DNA of 64,000 bases from positions 186,001-250,000 of the forward strand of contig NZ_JAGQAZ010000002.1 in the NCBI RefSeq assembly GCF_024345375.1, given 5' to 3'. Under the pieces are notes generated by a model. The model searched no databases and was not told where the DNA came from. It worked only from the letters and a program-made list of their open reading frames with translations. Shown one piece after another: positions 49,254-57,536 of this stretch; the first letter of the stretch is position 1, and every line of letters starts with the position of its first letter. Origin of the DNA: Cyanobium sp. WAJ14-Wanaka. GTDB lineage: Bacteria > Cyanobacteriota > Cyanobacteriia > PCC-6307 > Cyanobiaceae. The position numbers and the translations under genes were made by a program.

Positions 49254-51398
49254 TCAGGCGAGGGCAAGGCCCACCGCCGCCTTGAGCTCTGCCTGTTTCG
49301 AAAGGGGGCAGCAAAGCTCATGCATAAGCCGATTCGCCTCGCAGGGATTGGGCTGGCTGGCACCCCAGTGCATCGGCAAAAACAAGGTGCCGGGGCGGAT
49401 GCGCTTGCTGATCAGCACCCGAACCTCGATCATGCCGCGACGGGAGCGCACTTCGACCATGGCGCCATCATTTAACCCATTGCACTGCGCATCCTGGGGA
49501 TTTATCTCTAGAAGGGCTTCGGGATGCTGCTTCCTCAACCGATCCACGTGCACGGTGCGCGTCATCGTGTGCCAGTGCCCCAGGTAGCGGCCCACGGTGA
49601 GCACCAAGGGATAGTCCTTACAGGGGGGTTCCGCCAAACCCAGGGGCGGGTCCGCCAGCAGGCGAGCCCGACCGGATTTGGTGGGATAGCGATGGTCGAC
49701 GTACAGGCGCGCCGCCCCTTTGCCAGGGGCCGTTTCTAGGGGGAATGGCCACTGCTGGGGGCCGTGTTCGGCCAGCAGTTGATGGCTGAGCCCACTGAAG
49801 TCGCAGACCCGCCCCGCGGTGAGCGCCGCCAACTCCTTGTAAACCTCGGCTGCGGAGTCGTAGTTGAACTGATCAACGAACCCCAGCCGGCGGCCTAACT
49901 CGGCAAAGATCTCCCAATCGGGCCTGGCCCCACCAGGGGGTTTGCGAAAGGCCGAACAAAGGGTCACCCGACGCTCGGAATTGGTCATCACTCCTGCCTT
50001 TTCGCTCCATTGGGCAGCAGGCAAAAGCAGGTGTGCCACAGCCGCAGTTTCGGTGCCGGCATAGGCCTCACTCAGCACAACCAGGGGGCAGTTTGCCGCC
50101 GCCGCCCGCACCCGATCCAGGCTGGGCAGGCTCACCAGGGGATTAGTGGCGGCAACCCACCACAGCCCCAGCTCACCGCACTCCATCGCCTCGATCTGCT
50201 CCCAGACCGCCAGGCCTGGCTCTGCCGCAATCACACCGGCAGCAAAACCCCAATGGCGCTCCACCTCCGCGCGATGCTCGGCATTGGCCACGAGTCGGTA
50301 ACCAGGCAGTAGCTGGGCCAGGCCGCCCACCTCACGCCCCCCCATGGCATTGGGCTGGCCGGTGAGTGAAAACGGGCCGGCGCCCGGCCTACCTATGTGG
50401 CCCGTTGCCAGGTGCAAATTGATAATGCCCCCCACGGTGGCAGTTCCTTCACTGCTCTGGTTCACCCCCATCGACCAGAGGCTGAGCACCCCAGTGGCTG
50501 CAGCCCACCACTGGGCAAGTTGGCGCAGGTCGGCCTCGGAAATTCCGCACAAAGCAGATACCCGTTGGGGCGTCCAAAGGCGCCAAAGCGCTTCCAGCTC
50601 GCCATAGCCCTCGGTGTGGGCGTCGATGTAGGGCCGATCGAGGGCCCGTAACTCCCCCAATAGATTGCCCAAGCCGTGGAGTAGCACCAAATCGGTGCCC
50701 GGGCGGATCGCCAGATGCAGATCAGCCGCATCGGCGGTGGCGGTGGCCCTGGGATCCACCACAACCAGTCGTAGGGCCTGCTTCTGCTTGCGTTTGCGCT
50801 TAAGCAGCCGCTGAAACAGCACCGGATGGCAATCGGCAGTGTTGGTACCGATCAGCACCACCAGGTCAGCCAGATCGAGGTCCTCGTAACAGCAGGGGGG
50901 GCCATCCGAACCCAGGCTGCGGTCATAGCCCGCCACCGCAGAACTCATGCAAAGGCGTGAGTTGGCATCAAAGTTGTTGCTGCCAAGGGCACCCTTGAGC
51001 AGCTTGTTGGCCACGTAGTAGTCCTCGCTGAGGAATTGGCCCGAGCCGTAGATGGCCAGTCCCTGGGGGCCCTGCTGCTCCAAGGTGCGGCGGATCTGGG
51101 CCAGCAACAGCTCAAAGGCCCGATCCCAGCTGATCGGTGCAAACTGCTGATCGAGGCTCTCGCGCCATAGCGGAGTGGTTAGCCGGTTGTGGTGGAGGGT
51201 TTCGCCCACCGTGGCGCCCTTGATACACACCTGCCCCAGGGATGACGGATGGTGTCGATCCCCGCGGGCCACCCAAATGGCCTCGGCTGCTGCCGGATCA
51301 GGCGGTTTGAGTTCCAGGCCACAACCCACGCCGCAGTAGGGGCACTGGGCCCGGGCAGCTGAACTGGCGGCTGGGGTGGCGGCGGGATCACTGGCCAT
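49254..51398 (-). CDS. narB: Ferredoxin-nitrate reductase (molybdopterin)
   Basis: 714 residues from the ATG at 51398; the in-frame TTG at 51428 would add ten. NarB reduces nitrate to nitrite using ferredoxin, a 4Fe-4S cluster and bis-MGD. Cluster cysteines are C19, C22, C26 and C58 (CPYCGVGC, QVCIKG). Molybdopterin motifs are IYGSGQFLSEDYYVANKL, IGTNTADCHPVLFQRL, LWSMGVNQSSEGTATVGGI and the C-terminal LFLPMHWG. It is convergent with the Crp-family regulator gene (9-bp gap). Confidence 0.97.
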   Translation of the reverse strand: MASDPAATPAASSAARAQCPYCGVGCGLELKPPDPAAAEAIWVARGDRHHPSSLGQVCIKGATVGETLHHNRLTTPLWRESLDQQFAPISWDRAFELLLAQIRRTLEQQGPQGLAIYGSGQFLSEDYYVANKLLKGALGSNNFDANSRLCMSSAVAGYDRSLGSDGPPCCYEDLDLADLVVLIGTNTADCHPVLFQRLLKRKRKQKQALRLVVVDPRATATADAADLHLAIRPGTDLVLLHGLGNLLGELRALDRPYIDAHTEGYGELEALWRLWTPQRVSALCGISEADLRQLAQWWAAATGVLSLWSMGVNQSSEGTATVGGIINLHLATGHIGRPGAGPFSLTGQPNAMGGREVGGLAQLLPGYRLVANAEHRAEVERHWGFAAGVIAAEPGLAVWEQIEAMECGELGLWWVAATNPLVSLPSLDRVRAAAANCPLVVLSEAYAGTETAAVAHLLLPAAQWSEKAGVMTNSERRVTLCSAFRKPPGGARPDWEIFAELGRRLGFVDQFNYDSAAEVYKELAALTAGRVCDFSGLSHQLLAEHGPQQWPFPLETAPGKGAARLYVDHRYPTKSGRARLLADPPLGLAEPPCKDYPLVLTVGRYLGHWHTMTRTVHVDRLRKQHPEALLEINPQDAQCNGLNDGAMVEVRSRRGMIEVRVLISKRIRPGTLFLPMHWGASQPNPCEANRLMHELCCPLSKQAELKAAVGLALA

Positions 51399-51433
51399 AG
51401 GGCCATTCGACCAAGCCGGGGCACCCAATGATG

Positions 51434-51447
51434 GTGGCGGTTGTTAC
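51434..51447. promoter_or_regulatory. NtcA-type near-consensus site between narB and narM
   Basis: GTG-N8-TAC, one base off GTA-N8-TAC. It lies in the 59-bp gap between narB (start 51398) and narM (TTG at 51458). It is too close to either start for a classical -41 activator unless transcripts are almost leaderless, so the call is weak. Together with the sites near nirA and nrtA it fits nitrogen control. Confidence 0.3.
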
Positions 51448-51457
51448 CTAGTGGCGC

Positions 51458-51952
51458 TTGCTGCCACAGTTCCCCCTGAGCACATCCCTAGCCAACACCT
51501 GCTTCGGCTTCGAAGCCGACTTCACCGCTGACCTGCGCTGCATCCCGATGGCGGTGCGACGCAAGCTGGATCTGGCCGGCGTGAAGCTGAAGCTGCAGCA
51601 CTGGAGTGAGCTGGGCGAAGCCGAGCGGGACCAGCTGCTGGCCTGGCCCGACGACCCCAGCGCCATCGAGGCCTTGCGCCAGCACCTGCAGGCGCGCAGC
51701 GCCGCCCTCAGCGCCGGCCCTGCAAAGGACCTGGCCCGACCCGACGCTGAACCCTGGCAGCAGGCCGACCAACTGCCTGAAGTACTAGCCGCCTCCTGCA
51801 CCCAGCTCGGCCTGGAGATCCGCAGCAGCGGCTGGGCGGAACTGGACGAACTGCAGCGCTTTGCCCTGGTGAAGCTCAGCCACCCCGGCCACGAGCACCG
51901 CAACCTGGCGCGGGCGCTGGCCGAATTTGAACTGCTGGTGGCAGACGGCTGA
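51458..51952 (+). CDS. narM: Nitrate-reductase-associated protein NarM
   Basis: 164 residues from a TTG at 51458. It belongs to the family Nitr_red_assoc (PF09655), whose member NarM is required for nitrate reductase activity in Synechococcus elongatus. Features are a FGFEADFTADLRCIPMAVRRKLD N-terminal block and the C-terminal SSGWAELDELQRFALVKLS with a conserved His. It sits divergently beside narB, as expected for an accessory maturation factor. Confidence 0.9.
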   Translation: MLPQFPLSTSLANTCFGFEADFTADLRCIPMAVRRKLDLAGVKLKLQHWSELGEAERDQLLAWPDDPSAIEALRQHLQARSAALSAGPAKDLARPDAEPWQQADQLPEVLAASCTQLGLEIRSSGWAELDELQRFALVKLSHPGHEHRNLARALAEFELLVADG

Positions 51953-52087
51953 ACGCCTCACCACTTGCGGTAGGGCAGGCTGGCGGTCCACACCTCGTCC
52001 TGACCCAGGCGGGCGCCAAGGTCAGCGAAGCTGAGCCCGCTGCAGCGCTTGGAGTCGAGCAGGGTAGTGGTTTGGGGAGACAGAGCC

Positions 52088-52771
52088 ATGGAGGGACTGG
52101 TTATGGGACGGGACCCTAGGGATGGGCGGCGACCGGCCTGGCAGCCATTGCTACAGCTGCCCCTACGCGCCTGCCTACTCAGCGGTGGCGAGAGCCGTCG
52201 CATGGGCCGCGACAAGGCCCTGCTGCCCCACCACGCAGGCAGCACCTGGCTGGAGCTCAGCTTGCGCCTGCTGGCCCAGCTGGAGATGCCGATCACCCTG
52301 ATAAGCCGCCATTCGGCCCATCTGGAGCTGGCAGAAGAGATAGCCCTCAAGCTCGCCCGGCGCTCGCCAGTGTCGGTTCTGGCGGAACCGCCGCCCTGGG
52401 AGGGGCCGCTGCTGGCCCTGCACCGGTTGATGCAGCAGCACCCCGACGAGCGGCTGCTGCTATGCCCGGTGGACATGCCAGATCTCAGCCTTGCGGCCCT
52501 GCAAACCCTGCTGGCGGCAGCAGCAGACGACGCTTCAGCAACAGCCGAAAACCCGACCTGGCTGCACCTGGCCCACGACGGTGAGCGGCTGCAACCGCTG
52601 CTAGGGGTTTATCCCAGCAGCGCGCCAATCCGCTGCCACCTGGCCTCGGCGGTGGAGCGCGGCGAACGGCGCCTGCAGAGCTGGTTGGTGGAGCTGCCCT
52701 ACCAGGCGGTGACACTGGATCCCAGAGTGATTCGCAACGTGAACCGGCCCGAAGCGGATAAACGGATCTGA
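52088..52771 (+). CDS. mobA: Molybdenum cofactor guanylyltransferase
   Basis: 227 residues from the ATG at 52088. MobA attaches GMP to molybdopterin to form MGD for nitrate reductase. The nucleotide-binding loop is CLLSGGESRRMGRDKALL, followed by PVSVLAEPPPWEGPLLALHR and CPVDMPDLS. The C-terminus has VNRPEAD, as is common in MobA (VNTPED-like). It is convergent with the HEPN remnant, 6 bp away. Confidence 0.93.
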   Translation: MEGLVMGRDPRDGRRPAWQPLLQLPLRACLLSGGESRRMGRDKALLPHHAGSTWLELSLRLLAQLEMPITLISRHSAHLELAEEIALKLARRSPVSVLAEPPPWEGPLLALHRLMQQHPDERLLLCPVDMPDLSLAALQTLLAAAADDASATAENPTWLHLAHDGERLQPLLGVYPSSAPIRCHLASAVERGERRLQSWLVELPYQAVTLDPRVIRNVNRPEADKRI

Positions 52772-52777
52772 GCCAAA

Positions 52778-53047
52778 TCAGTCCGCGGATTTGCCCAGCT
52801 TCTCCACCATGCGCTCACAACGGCCCCTCCTCGTAGCGGGCCTCCACGGCAAACACCTGTAACTCCAGGAGCTGGGGGGCTGACGATCGGCCAACACAAT
52901 CCAGGCTTTGAGCAATTTCTCAAAAGCCTGCTGGGCCGTGAAGCCCCAGTCCTCATCTGGATAGCCAGGGTCAAGGGTCAACCGCAGGCTGCGCAAATGG
53001 CGACGCACAATCGCCAGTAGCAGCAGGGCGTCTTCAGCGGGCGACAT
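52778..53047 (-). pseudogene. Decayed HEPN-domain toxin
   Basis: From the ATG at 53047 the frame reads MSPAEDALLLLAIVRRHLRS, then WGFTAQQAFEKLLKAWIVLA, a typical HEPN helix with the AxEKxLKA motif. After ADRQPP, at a run of six C (52873-52878), the frame is lost. The expected R-x4-6-H RNase loop is missing. The next HEPN helix QLLELQVFAVEARYEEGPL resumes in another frame and stops at TGA (52815-52817). So the toxin is frameshifted and has lost its active-site segment. It overlaps the MNT remnant by 14 bp, as in live MNT/HEPN pairs. Confidence 0.75.
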
Positions 53048-53160
53048 ACAGCATCCGGCCCTCCCGAGCCACATCGCCAAACACATGCCAACGGGAACCG
53101 CTCAGGCGCTCGGCATCCGCAGCGCCAGCGGCTGGCGCCAAGTAATGGTGGGCGGCGCAA
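53034..53160 (-). pseudogene. Remnant of MNT nucleotidyltransferase antitoxin (C-terminal end)
   Basis: The frame ending at 53034 reads AERLSGSRWHVFGDVAREGR, then MLYVAR and a stop. This looks like the last strand and helix of an MNT antitoxin (pattern x-D-V-x-R-E-G-x-x-L-Y). It ends inside the HEPN start codon region, the usual gene order. Upstream, no GSxARG nucleotidyl-transfer motif or start is visible in any frame, so the N-terminal catalytic part is gone. An alternative reading, that FGDVAREG is itself a damaged FGSxARG motif, is possible. Confidence 0.45.
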
Positions 53161-53223
53161 AACGCTCGCCAGCTGGGGCGACCATGTTGAAACCCTACCG
53201 CTGGTCGACATAGCGTGGCCACC

Positions 53224-54270
53224 ATGGCGAACGCCACCGACAGGCTCAACAGACCCCTTGGGGTGCTGCGGCTTTCGCTCACGGCCCGCTGCAACCTGGC
53301 CTGCCCTTACTGCCTGCCCGATGGAGTTGAGCCCCCCGGCCTACTCACGGCCACTCAGCGGCTGCAGGTCGTCGCGGCGGCAGTGGCACTGGGGGCCCAT
53401 AGCCTGCGCCTGACCGGCGGCGAACCGTTACTGCACTCCGGGCTGGAGGAGCTAATCGCCGCGGTGCAACCTCTGCGGGCCCAGAGCAAAGAAGGCCCCG
53501 GCCTGCGCCAGATCGCCCTCACTAGCAATGGCACCCTGCTGAGCGCCAAACGGGCCCGGGCTCTTCGCGCCGCCGGCCTCGATCGAATCACCCTCAGCCT
53601 CGATGGCACCACGGGCGCTGCGGTGGCCGGTATGGCAGGCCTGGCTGATGCCAGCGCCGGCGAGCGAACCCTGGCGGCTGTACTGGCAGCGATCGAGCAC
53701 GCACGGGCGGCGGGCTTTGATCCGGCAGTCGGTGCCCTGAAGCTCAACGCCGTGATCCAGCGCGGCCGCAACCACGATCAACTCCTGCCGCTGGCGGCCC
53801 TCTGCCGCGAAAGGGGCCTGGAACTGCGTCTGATCGAATACATGGATGTGGGCAACCGCAACGGCTGGAGCCGAGCCGCCGTGCTCAGCGCCGCCGAAAT
53901 GGTGGAGCAGCTGGGCGCCATCTGGCCCCTAGAACCCCTCGGCCGAGATAACAACAGCACCGCGAGCCGCTGGAGTTATCGCGATGGCCGGGGCAAGATC
54001 GCCGTTGTGGCCTCGGTGAGCCAACCCTTCTGCGGCGATTGCAACCGGCTGCGAGTTACGGCCGATGGAATCGCCTACACCTGCCTGTTCGCCTCCCCAG
54101 GCAGTGGCACTGATCTCAGGCCCTGGCTGAAAACGGATAGCGATCCAATCGAGCTGGAGCAGGCATTGGCCGGCCTATGGAAACACCGAAACGATCGCTA
54201 CAGCGAAGAGCGCCAACAGGGCGGCAGGGGCGACCGCAACCATGCCGAGATGGCTTATTTGGGCGGCTGA
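53224..54270 (+). CDS. moaA: GTP 3',8-cyclase MoaA (radical SAM)
   Basis: 348 residues from the ATG at 53224; a GTG three codons upstream is possible. MoaA starts molybdopterin synthesis from GTP. The first 4Fe-4S cluster is bound by C23, C27 and C30 (RCNLACPYC). The second set is in QPFCGDCNRLRV and YTCLF. RLTGGEPLLHSGL, LTSNGTLL and EYMDVGNRNGW are family motifs. The C-terminus ends in double Gly, as MoaA does. The upstream MNT/HEPN remnants separate it from mobA. Confidence 0.95.
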   Translation: MANATDRLNRPLGVLRLSLTARCNLACPYCLPDGVEPPGLLTATQRLQVVAAAVALGAHSLRLTGGEPLLHSGLEELIAAVQPLRAQSKEGPGLRQIALTSNGTLLSAKRARALRAAGLDRITLSLDGTTGAAVAGMAGLADASAGERTLAAVLAAIEHARAAGFDPAVGALKLNAVIQRGRNHDQLLPLAALCRERGLELRLIEYMDVGNRNGWSRAAVLSAAEMVEQLGAIWPLEPLGRDNNSTASRWSYRDGRGKIAVVASVSQPFCGDCNRLRVTADGIAYTCLFASPGSGTDLRPWLKTDSDPIELEQALAGLWKHRNDRYSEERQQGGRGDRNHAEMAYLGG

Positions 54271-54382
54271 GCAGGCCTGGTCTTAGAACCCCAGCAACTT
54301 CAGGGAAACCCACTGGCCACAAACCAGCCCTTCAGCGTCAGTTCGCTTGCACCATCTGCCCATCTCACAAATACCAAGGCAC

Positions 54383-54925
54383 CTACTCCAGCAACCGTGG
54401 CAACAGCTGCACCAAATTGCAAGGACGGGTGGCTCCATTGAGCTGGGCGCTTATCAGGCGATCCCAGGCGGTTTCCACAGCATCAAGCGACCCGGGCAGC
54501 ACAAAAATAACGGTGCCATTGGCCACTCCCGCTAGGCAGCGGCTCTGCAAGGTGCTGGTGCCGATCGTTTCAAACGAAAGAACCCGAAATAGCTCACCAA
54601 AGCCCTCGATTTTTTTATCCAGGAGCGGCACCACCGCTTCCGGTGTGCCGTCACGTCCCGTGAGGCCGGTGCCTCCGGTGGTTATCACCACCTGCACCGC
54701 AGGATCCGCAATCCAGCGGCTCAACTCCGCCCGGATCTGATAGCGGTTATCTGGCTTGATTAGCCGCTCCACCAGTCTGTGCCCATTGGCCTCGAGCCGC
54801 TGCTGGAGGGCATCACCGGAGCGGTCATCCACCAGGGTACGGGTGTCGGACACGGTGAGCAGGGCGATGGCGAGGCCCAAGCAGGAACAACCAATGGAAT
54901 CACCATCGTGGCAAGGAAAAGGCAA
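54383..54925 (-). CDS. moaB: Molybdopterin adenylyltransferase-type protein MoaB
   Basis: About 180 residues from a TTG at 54925; the true start may be slightly downstream. Family motifs are IALLTVSDTRTLVDDRSGDAL, VVITTGGTGLTGRDGTPEAV and FVLPGSLDAVETAWDRLI. The MoaB/Mog family adenylates molybdopterin before metal insertion, though E. coli MoaB itself has an unclear role. It is divergent from moaD at a 23-bp gap. Confidence 0.9.
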   Translation of the reverse strand: MPFPCHDGDSIGCSCLGLAIALLTVSDTRTLVDDRSGDALQQRLEANGHRLVERLIKPDNRYQIRAELSRWIADPAVQVVITTGGTGLTGRDGTPEAVVPLLDKKIEGFGELFRVLSFETIGTSTLQSRCLAGVANGTVIFVLPGSLDAVETAWDRLISAQLNGATRPCNLVQLLPRLLE

Positions 54926-54948
54926 CGAGGCTGATTAGCTTCAGTGCC

Positions 54949-55209
54949 ATGGAGGAAATATCAGCTACTTCGATCCGAATCCTTCTATTTGCAGCCCTGC
55001 GTGATCAGGCGGGTTGGGGTGAGCGGCAATGGCCGACAGCCCCATGCTCTGGGGCAGCCCCCACCCCTCGCCAACTCTGGAAAGAATTGGATATGCCTGG
55101 AAAGTTGAGCGGTATACGCGTCGCCATCAACCAGCAGTTCAGCGACGCAGACACCCCACTAAAGGCCGGAGATGAGCTGGCCTTCCTGCCGCCGATTAGC
55201 GGTGGTTGA
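54949..55209 (+). CDS. moaD: Molybdopterin synthase small subunit
   Basis: 86 residues, ubiquitin-like. The C-terminal PPISGG gives the Gly-Gly tail that carries the thiocarboxylate sulfur. ILLFAALRDQAGW is the first strand, with AINQQFSDADTPLKAGDELAF near the end. The stop overlaps the moaE start region, typical of a MoaD-MoaE operon. Confidence 0.93.
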   Translation: MEEISATSIRILLFAALRDQAGWGERQWPTAPCSGAAPTPRQLWKELDMPGKLSGIRVAINQQFSDADTPLKAGDELAFLPPISGG

Positions 55210-55220
55210 ACCCAGCTGCC

Positions 55221-55682
55221 ATGCAACTCAGAATCGATCTGCACAGTGAGGCATTTGAGCCCCTAGGGCGCCTGGAGCAGTGGCGCACTGAATTAATAGC
55301 TCAAGGCAGCGCCGCCGGAGACACCTGCGCCGCCGAAAGCCTTTTCATCGGCAGGGTTCGCGCCACAGCCGCCGATGGCAATGCGCTAATTGCCCTGGAG
55401 CTTCAGCACTATCCGGGCATGACCGAACGCCAGCTATGCCAACTGGCTGAGTCCAGCTGCGGCCGCCACGGCGCCTACAGCTGCCTGATTCAGCACCGCA
55501 TCGGCCGGGTGCTCCCCGGCGAAGCGATCGTGCTGGTAGCCATCGGCGCAGACCGCCGCGGCCCTGCCCAGAGCTGCTGTCAAGAGCTGCTGGAAGCGCT
55601 CAAACATGAAGCTCCTTTCTGGAAACGGGAGTGGCGAAGTGATGGCACAGGCGAGTGGCTTACGGGCAACACGCCGCTTTGA
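55221..55682 (+). CDS. moaE: Molybdopterin synthase large subunit
   Basis: 153 residues from the ATG at 55221; a TTG at 55206 would overlap moaD by 4 bp. MoaE converts precursor Z to molybdopterin with MoaD. Family motifs are ESLFIGRVRATAADGNALIAL, LQHYPGMTERQL, IQHRIGRVLPGEAIVLVAIG and HEAPFWKREW with the active-site lysines. Convergent with moeA, 2 bp away. Confidence 0.93.
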   Translation: MQLRIDLHSEAFEPLGRLEQWRTELIAQGSAAGDTCAAESLFIGRVRATAADGNALIALELQHYPGMTERQLCQLAESSCGRHGAYSCLIQHRIGRVLPGEAIVLVAIGADRRGPAQSCCQELLEALKHEAPFWKREWRSDGTGEWLTGNTPL

Positions 55683-55684
55683 GC

Positions 55685-56938
55685 TCAAAACACCGGCAAG
55701 CGCAACAGCTGCGCCCAGAGCTCGGTACCAGCCTCCAGCGCCCCCATCTCCGCCGGGATCTCCAGCAGCAAATCTGCCCCCTGCAGCGACCCGATGCGCG
55801 AGGAGGCCTGGGATCCCCCCACCCGCGCCCAGAGATCGCCAGCGGCTGTCACCACCAGCTGGGCCCTGGCCAGTTCCGGCCGCCCGGAACCGCGGCGCAT
55901 GGGCTGCTCCAGCTGCACCTTCAGCCTCGGCAACAGCTGCAGCTCCGCCCCCTCCAGCCGCTGCAGCGCCGGCCACAGCAACTGCAAAGCAGTTATCGCA
56001 GCAGCCACTGGGTTGCCAGGCAAACCAAAAAAAGGCACCCCCGCCACCTGCCCCCAGGCAAAGGGCCGACCGGGTTTAAGGAACAGCTTCCAGAATTTCA
56101 CCTGACCGAGCTCCTCCACCAGCTGCCGAATCCAGTCGCTGTCGCCAGCGGACACACCGCCCGTGCTCACCACCACATCGCAACCCGCCGCCAGCTCCTG
56201 CAGTGCCAGCCGCAACTGCTCTGGTTGATCGACAACCACCCGTTGATCAGCCACGTCGTAACCGAGCCGCTGCAGGAGAGCCCTGAGCAAAGCCGAGTTG
56301 CTCTCCCAGATCTGCCCCGGCCCCCTTTGCACCCCGGGCGGCAGCAGCTCATCGCCGCTAATCAACAAGCCCAGCCGCGGCCGACGCGTCAGCGCCAACT
56401 GCTGCACGCCGCAGCTGGCCAAGCGGCCGAGATCGGCCACACCAATTCGTTGACCCGCCGCCACCAGTTCCTGACCCGGGGCCGCCTCCTCCTGCGGCTG
56501 GCGAATCCAGGCATTGGGGCCACAGGGTTTGGTCAATTCCAATTGATCTCCCTTAGCCGCCACCAATTCCTGGGGCAAGACCCGATCACTACCCTCCGGC
56601 ACCACCGCACCGGTGAGAATGCGCACCGCTTCTCCTGGTCGCAACGCCGCCCCATGGGGGGCCCCTGCCGCTGAAACGCCCACTAGGCACCAGAGGGCAC
56701 CAGGCTCAGGCTCGGCAGCTCCGGCAATGGCATAGCCATCCATGATTGAGGCCCGAAATCCCGGCACCGCAGCAGATGCGATCACCGGCGCCGCCGTGGT
56801 GCGGCCCAGGGCCTGCATTAGCGGCAGGATTTCGGACCCTGAGAGTGGCTTGATCGCCGCCAAAATTTGGGTGCGTGCCTGCCCTAGGGGCAGTCCTTCA
56901 CGGCCATAGGGCTCAAGCATCACGCTGCCAATCGCCAT
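55685..56938 (-). CDS. moeA: Molybdopterin molybdotransferase
   Basis: 417 residues. MoeA inserts molybdate into adenylylated molybdopterin. Family marks are [53 protein letters not shown] and [20 protein letters not shown]. The start overlaps the end of moaC by 26 bp, so the pair is co-translated. Confidence 0.95.
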   Translation of the reverse strand: MAIGSVMLEPYGREGLPLGQARTQILAAIKPLSGSEILPLMQALGRTTAAPVIASAAVPGFRASIMDGYAIAGAAEPEPGALWCLVGVSAAGAPHGAALRPGEAVRILTGAVVPEGSDRVLPQELVAAKGDQLELTKPCGPNAWIRQPQEEAAPGQELVAAGQRIGVADLGRLASCGVQQLALTRRPRLGLLISGDELLPPGVQRGPGQIWESNSALLRALLQRLGYDVADQRVVVDQPEQLRLALQELAAGCDVVVSTGGVSAGDSDWIRQLVEELGQVKFWKLFLKPGRPFAWGQVAGVPFFGLPGNPVAAAITALQLLWPALQRLEGAELQLLPRLKVQLEQPMRRGSGRPELARAQLVVTAAGDLWARVGGSQASSRIGSLQGADLLLEIPAEMGALEAGTELWAQLLRLPVF

Positions 56939-57410
56939 GGCGGCCTCCGCTCTTGCGGAGCAACTGCACCCCCGTGATCTTCATGGCTGGATCTGCCGAC
57001 TTGAGCATGTCGTAAAGGGTGAGCAGACCCACCTGCACCGCAGTGAGGGCCTCCATTTCCACTCCGGTGCTGCCGGTGGTGCGGGCGGTGGCCTCAAGGC
57101 GCAGACCGGACCCATCGGCGGCAGGCCCCAATTCCACGCTGACGCCGCTGAGGGCGATCGGGTGGCAAAGGGGGATCAGCTCCCAGGTGCGCTTGGCCGC
57201 CTGAATCGCCGCCACCCTCGCCACCGCCAGCACATCTCCCTTTGGGGCACGGCCCTCCAACACCAGGGCCAAAACCTCAGGCAGCATCTGGATTAACCCC
57301 TCGGCCGTGGCCTCGCGTCGGCTGGCAGGGCGATCTCCCACCTCCACCATGTGCACCTCACCGGCGGCATTGAGATGGCTCAGGGAAGCCTGGGGCAAGG
57401 ACGAACCCAT
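56913..57410 (-). CDS. moaC: Cyclic pyranopterin monophosphate synthase
   Basis: 165 residues. MoaC completes precursor Z after MoaA. Diagnostic segments are [38 protein letters not shown] and [20 protein letters not shown] with KSADPAMKI. It overlaps moeA. With mobA, moaA, moaB, moaD and moaE the window encodes nearly the whole Mo-cofactor pathway; MoeB and molybdate uptake are not here. Confidence 0.95.
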   Translation of the reverse strand: MGSSLPQASLSHLNAAGEVHMVEVGDRPASRREATAEGLIQMLPEVLALVLEGRAPKGDVLAVARVAAIQAAKRTWELIPLCHPIALSGVSVELGPAADGSGLRLEATARTTGSTGVEMEALTAVQVGLLTLYDMLKSADPAMKITGVQLLRKSGGRHGDWQRDA

Positions 57411-57536
57411 GGCTAAGCGGCGACAACGGAGCCTCCATCCTGATCGAGCCAGGAGGATCCCATCAAAGCCACCTCCTCAAAACCATCTCCCCAAAACCAG
57501 GCTGCCCATAACCTGAAGGCCAATCCAGGCTGGCCT

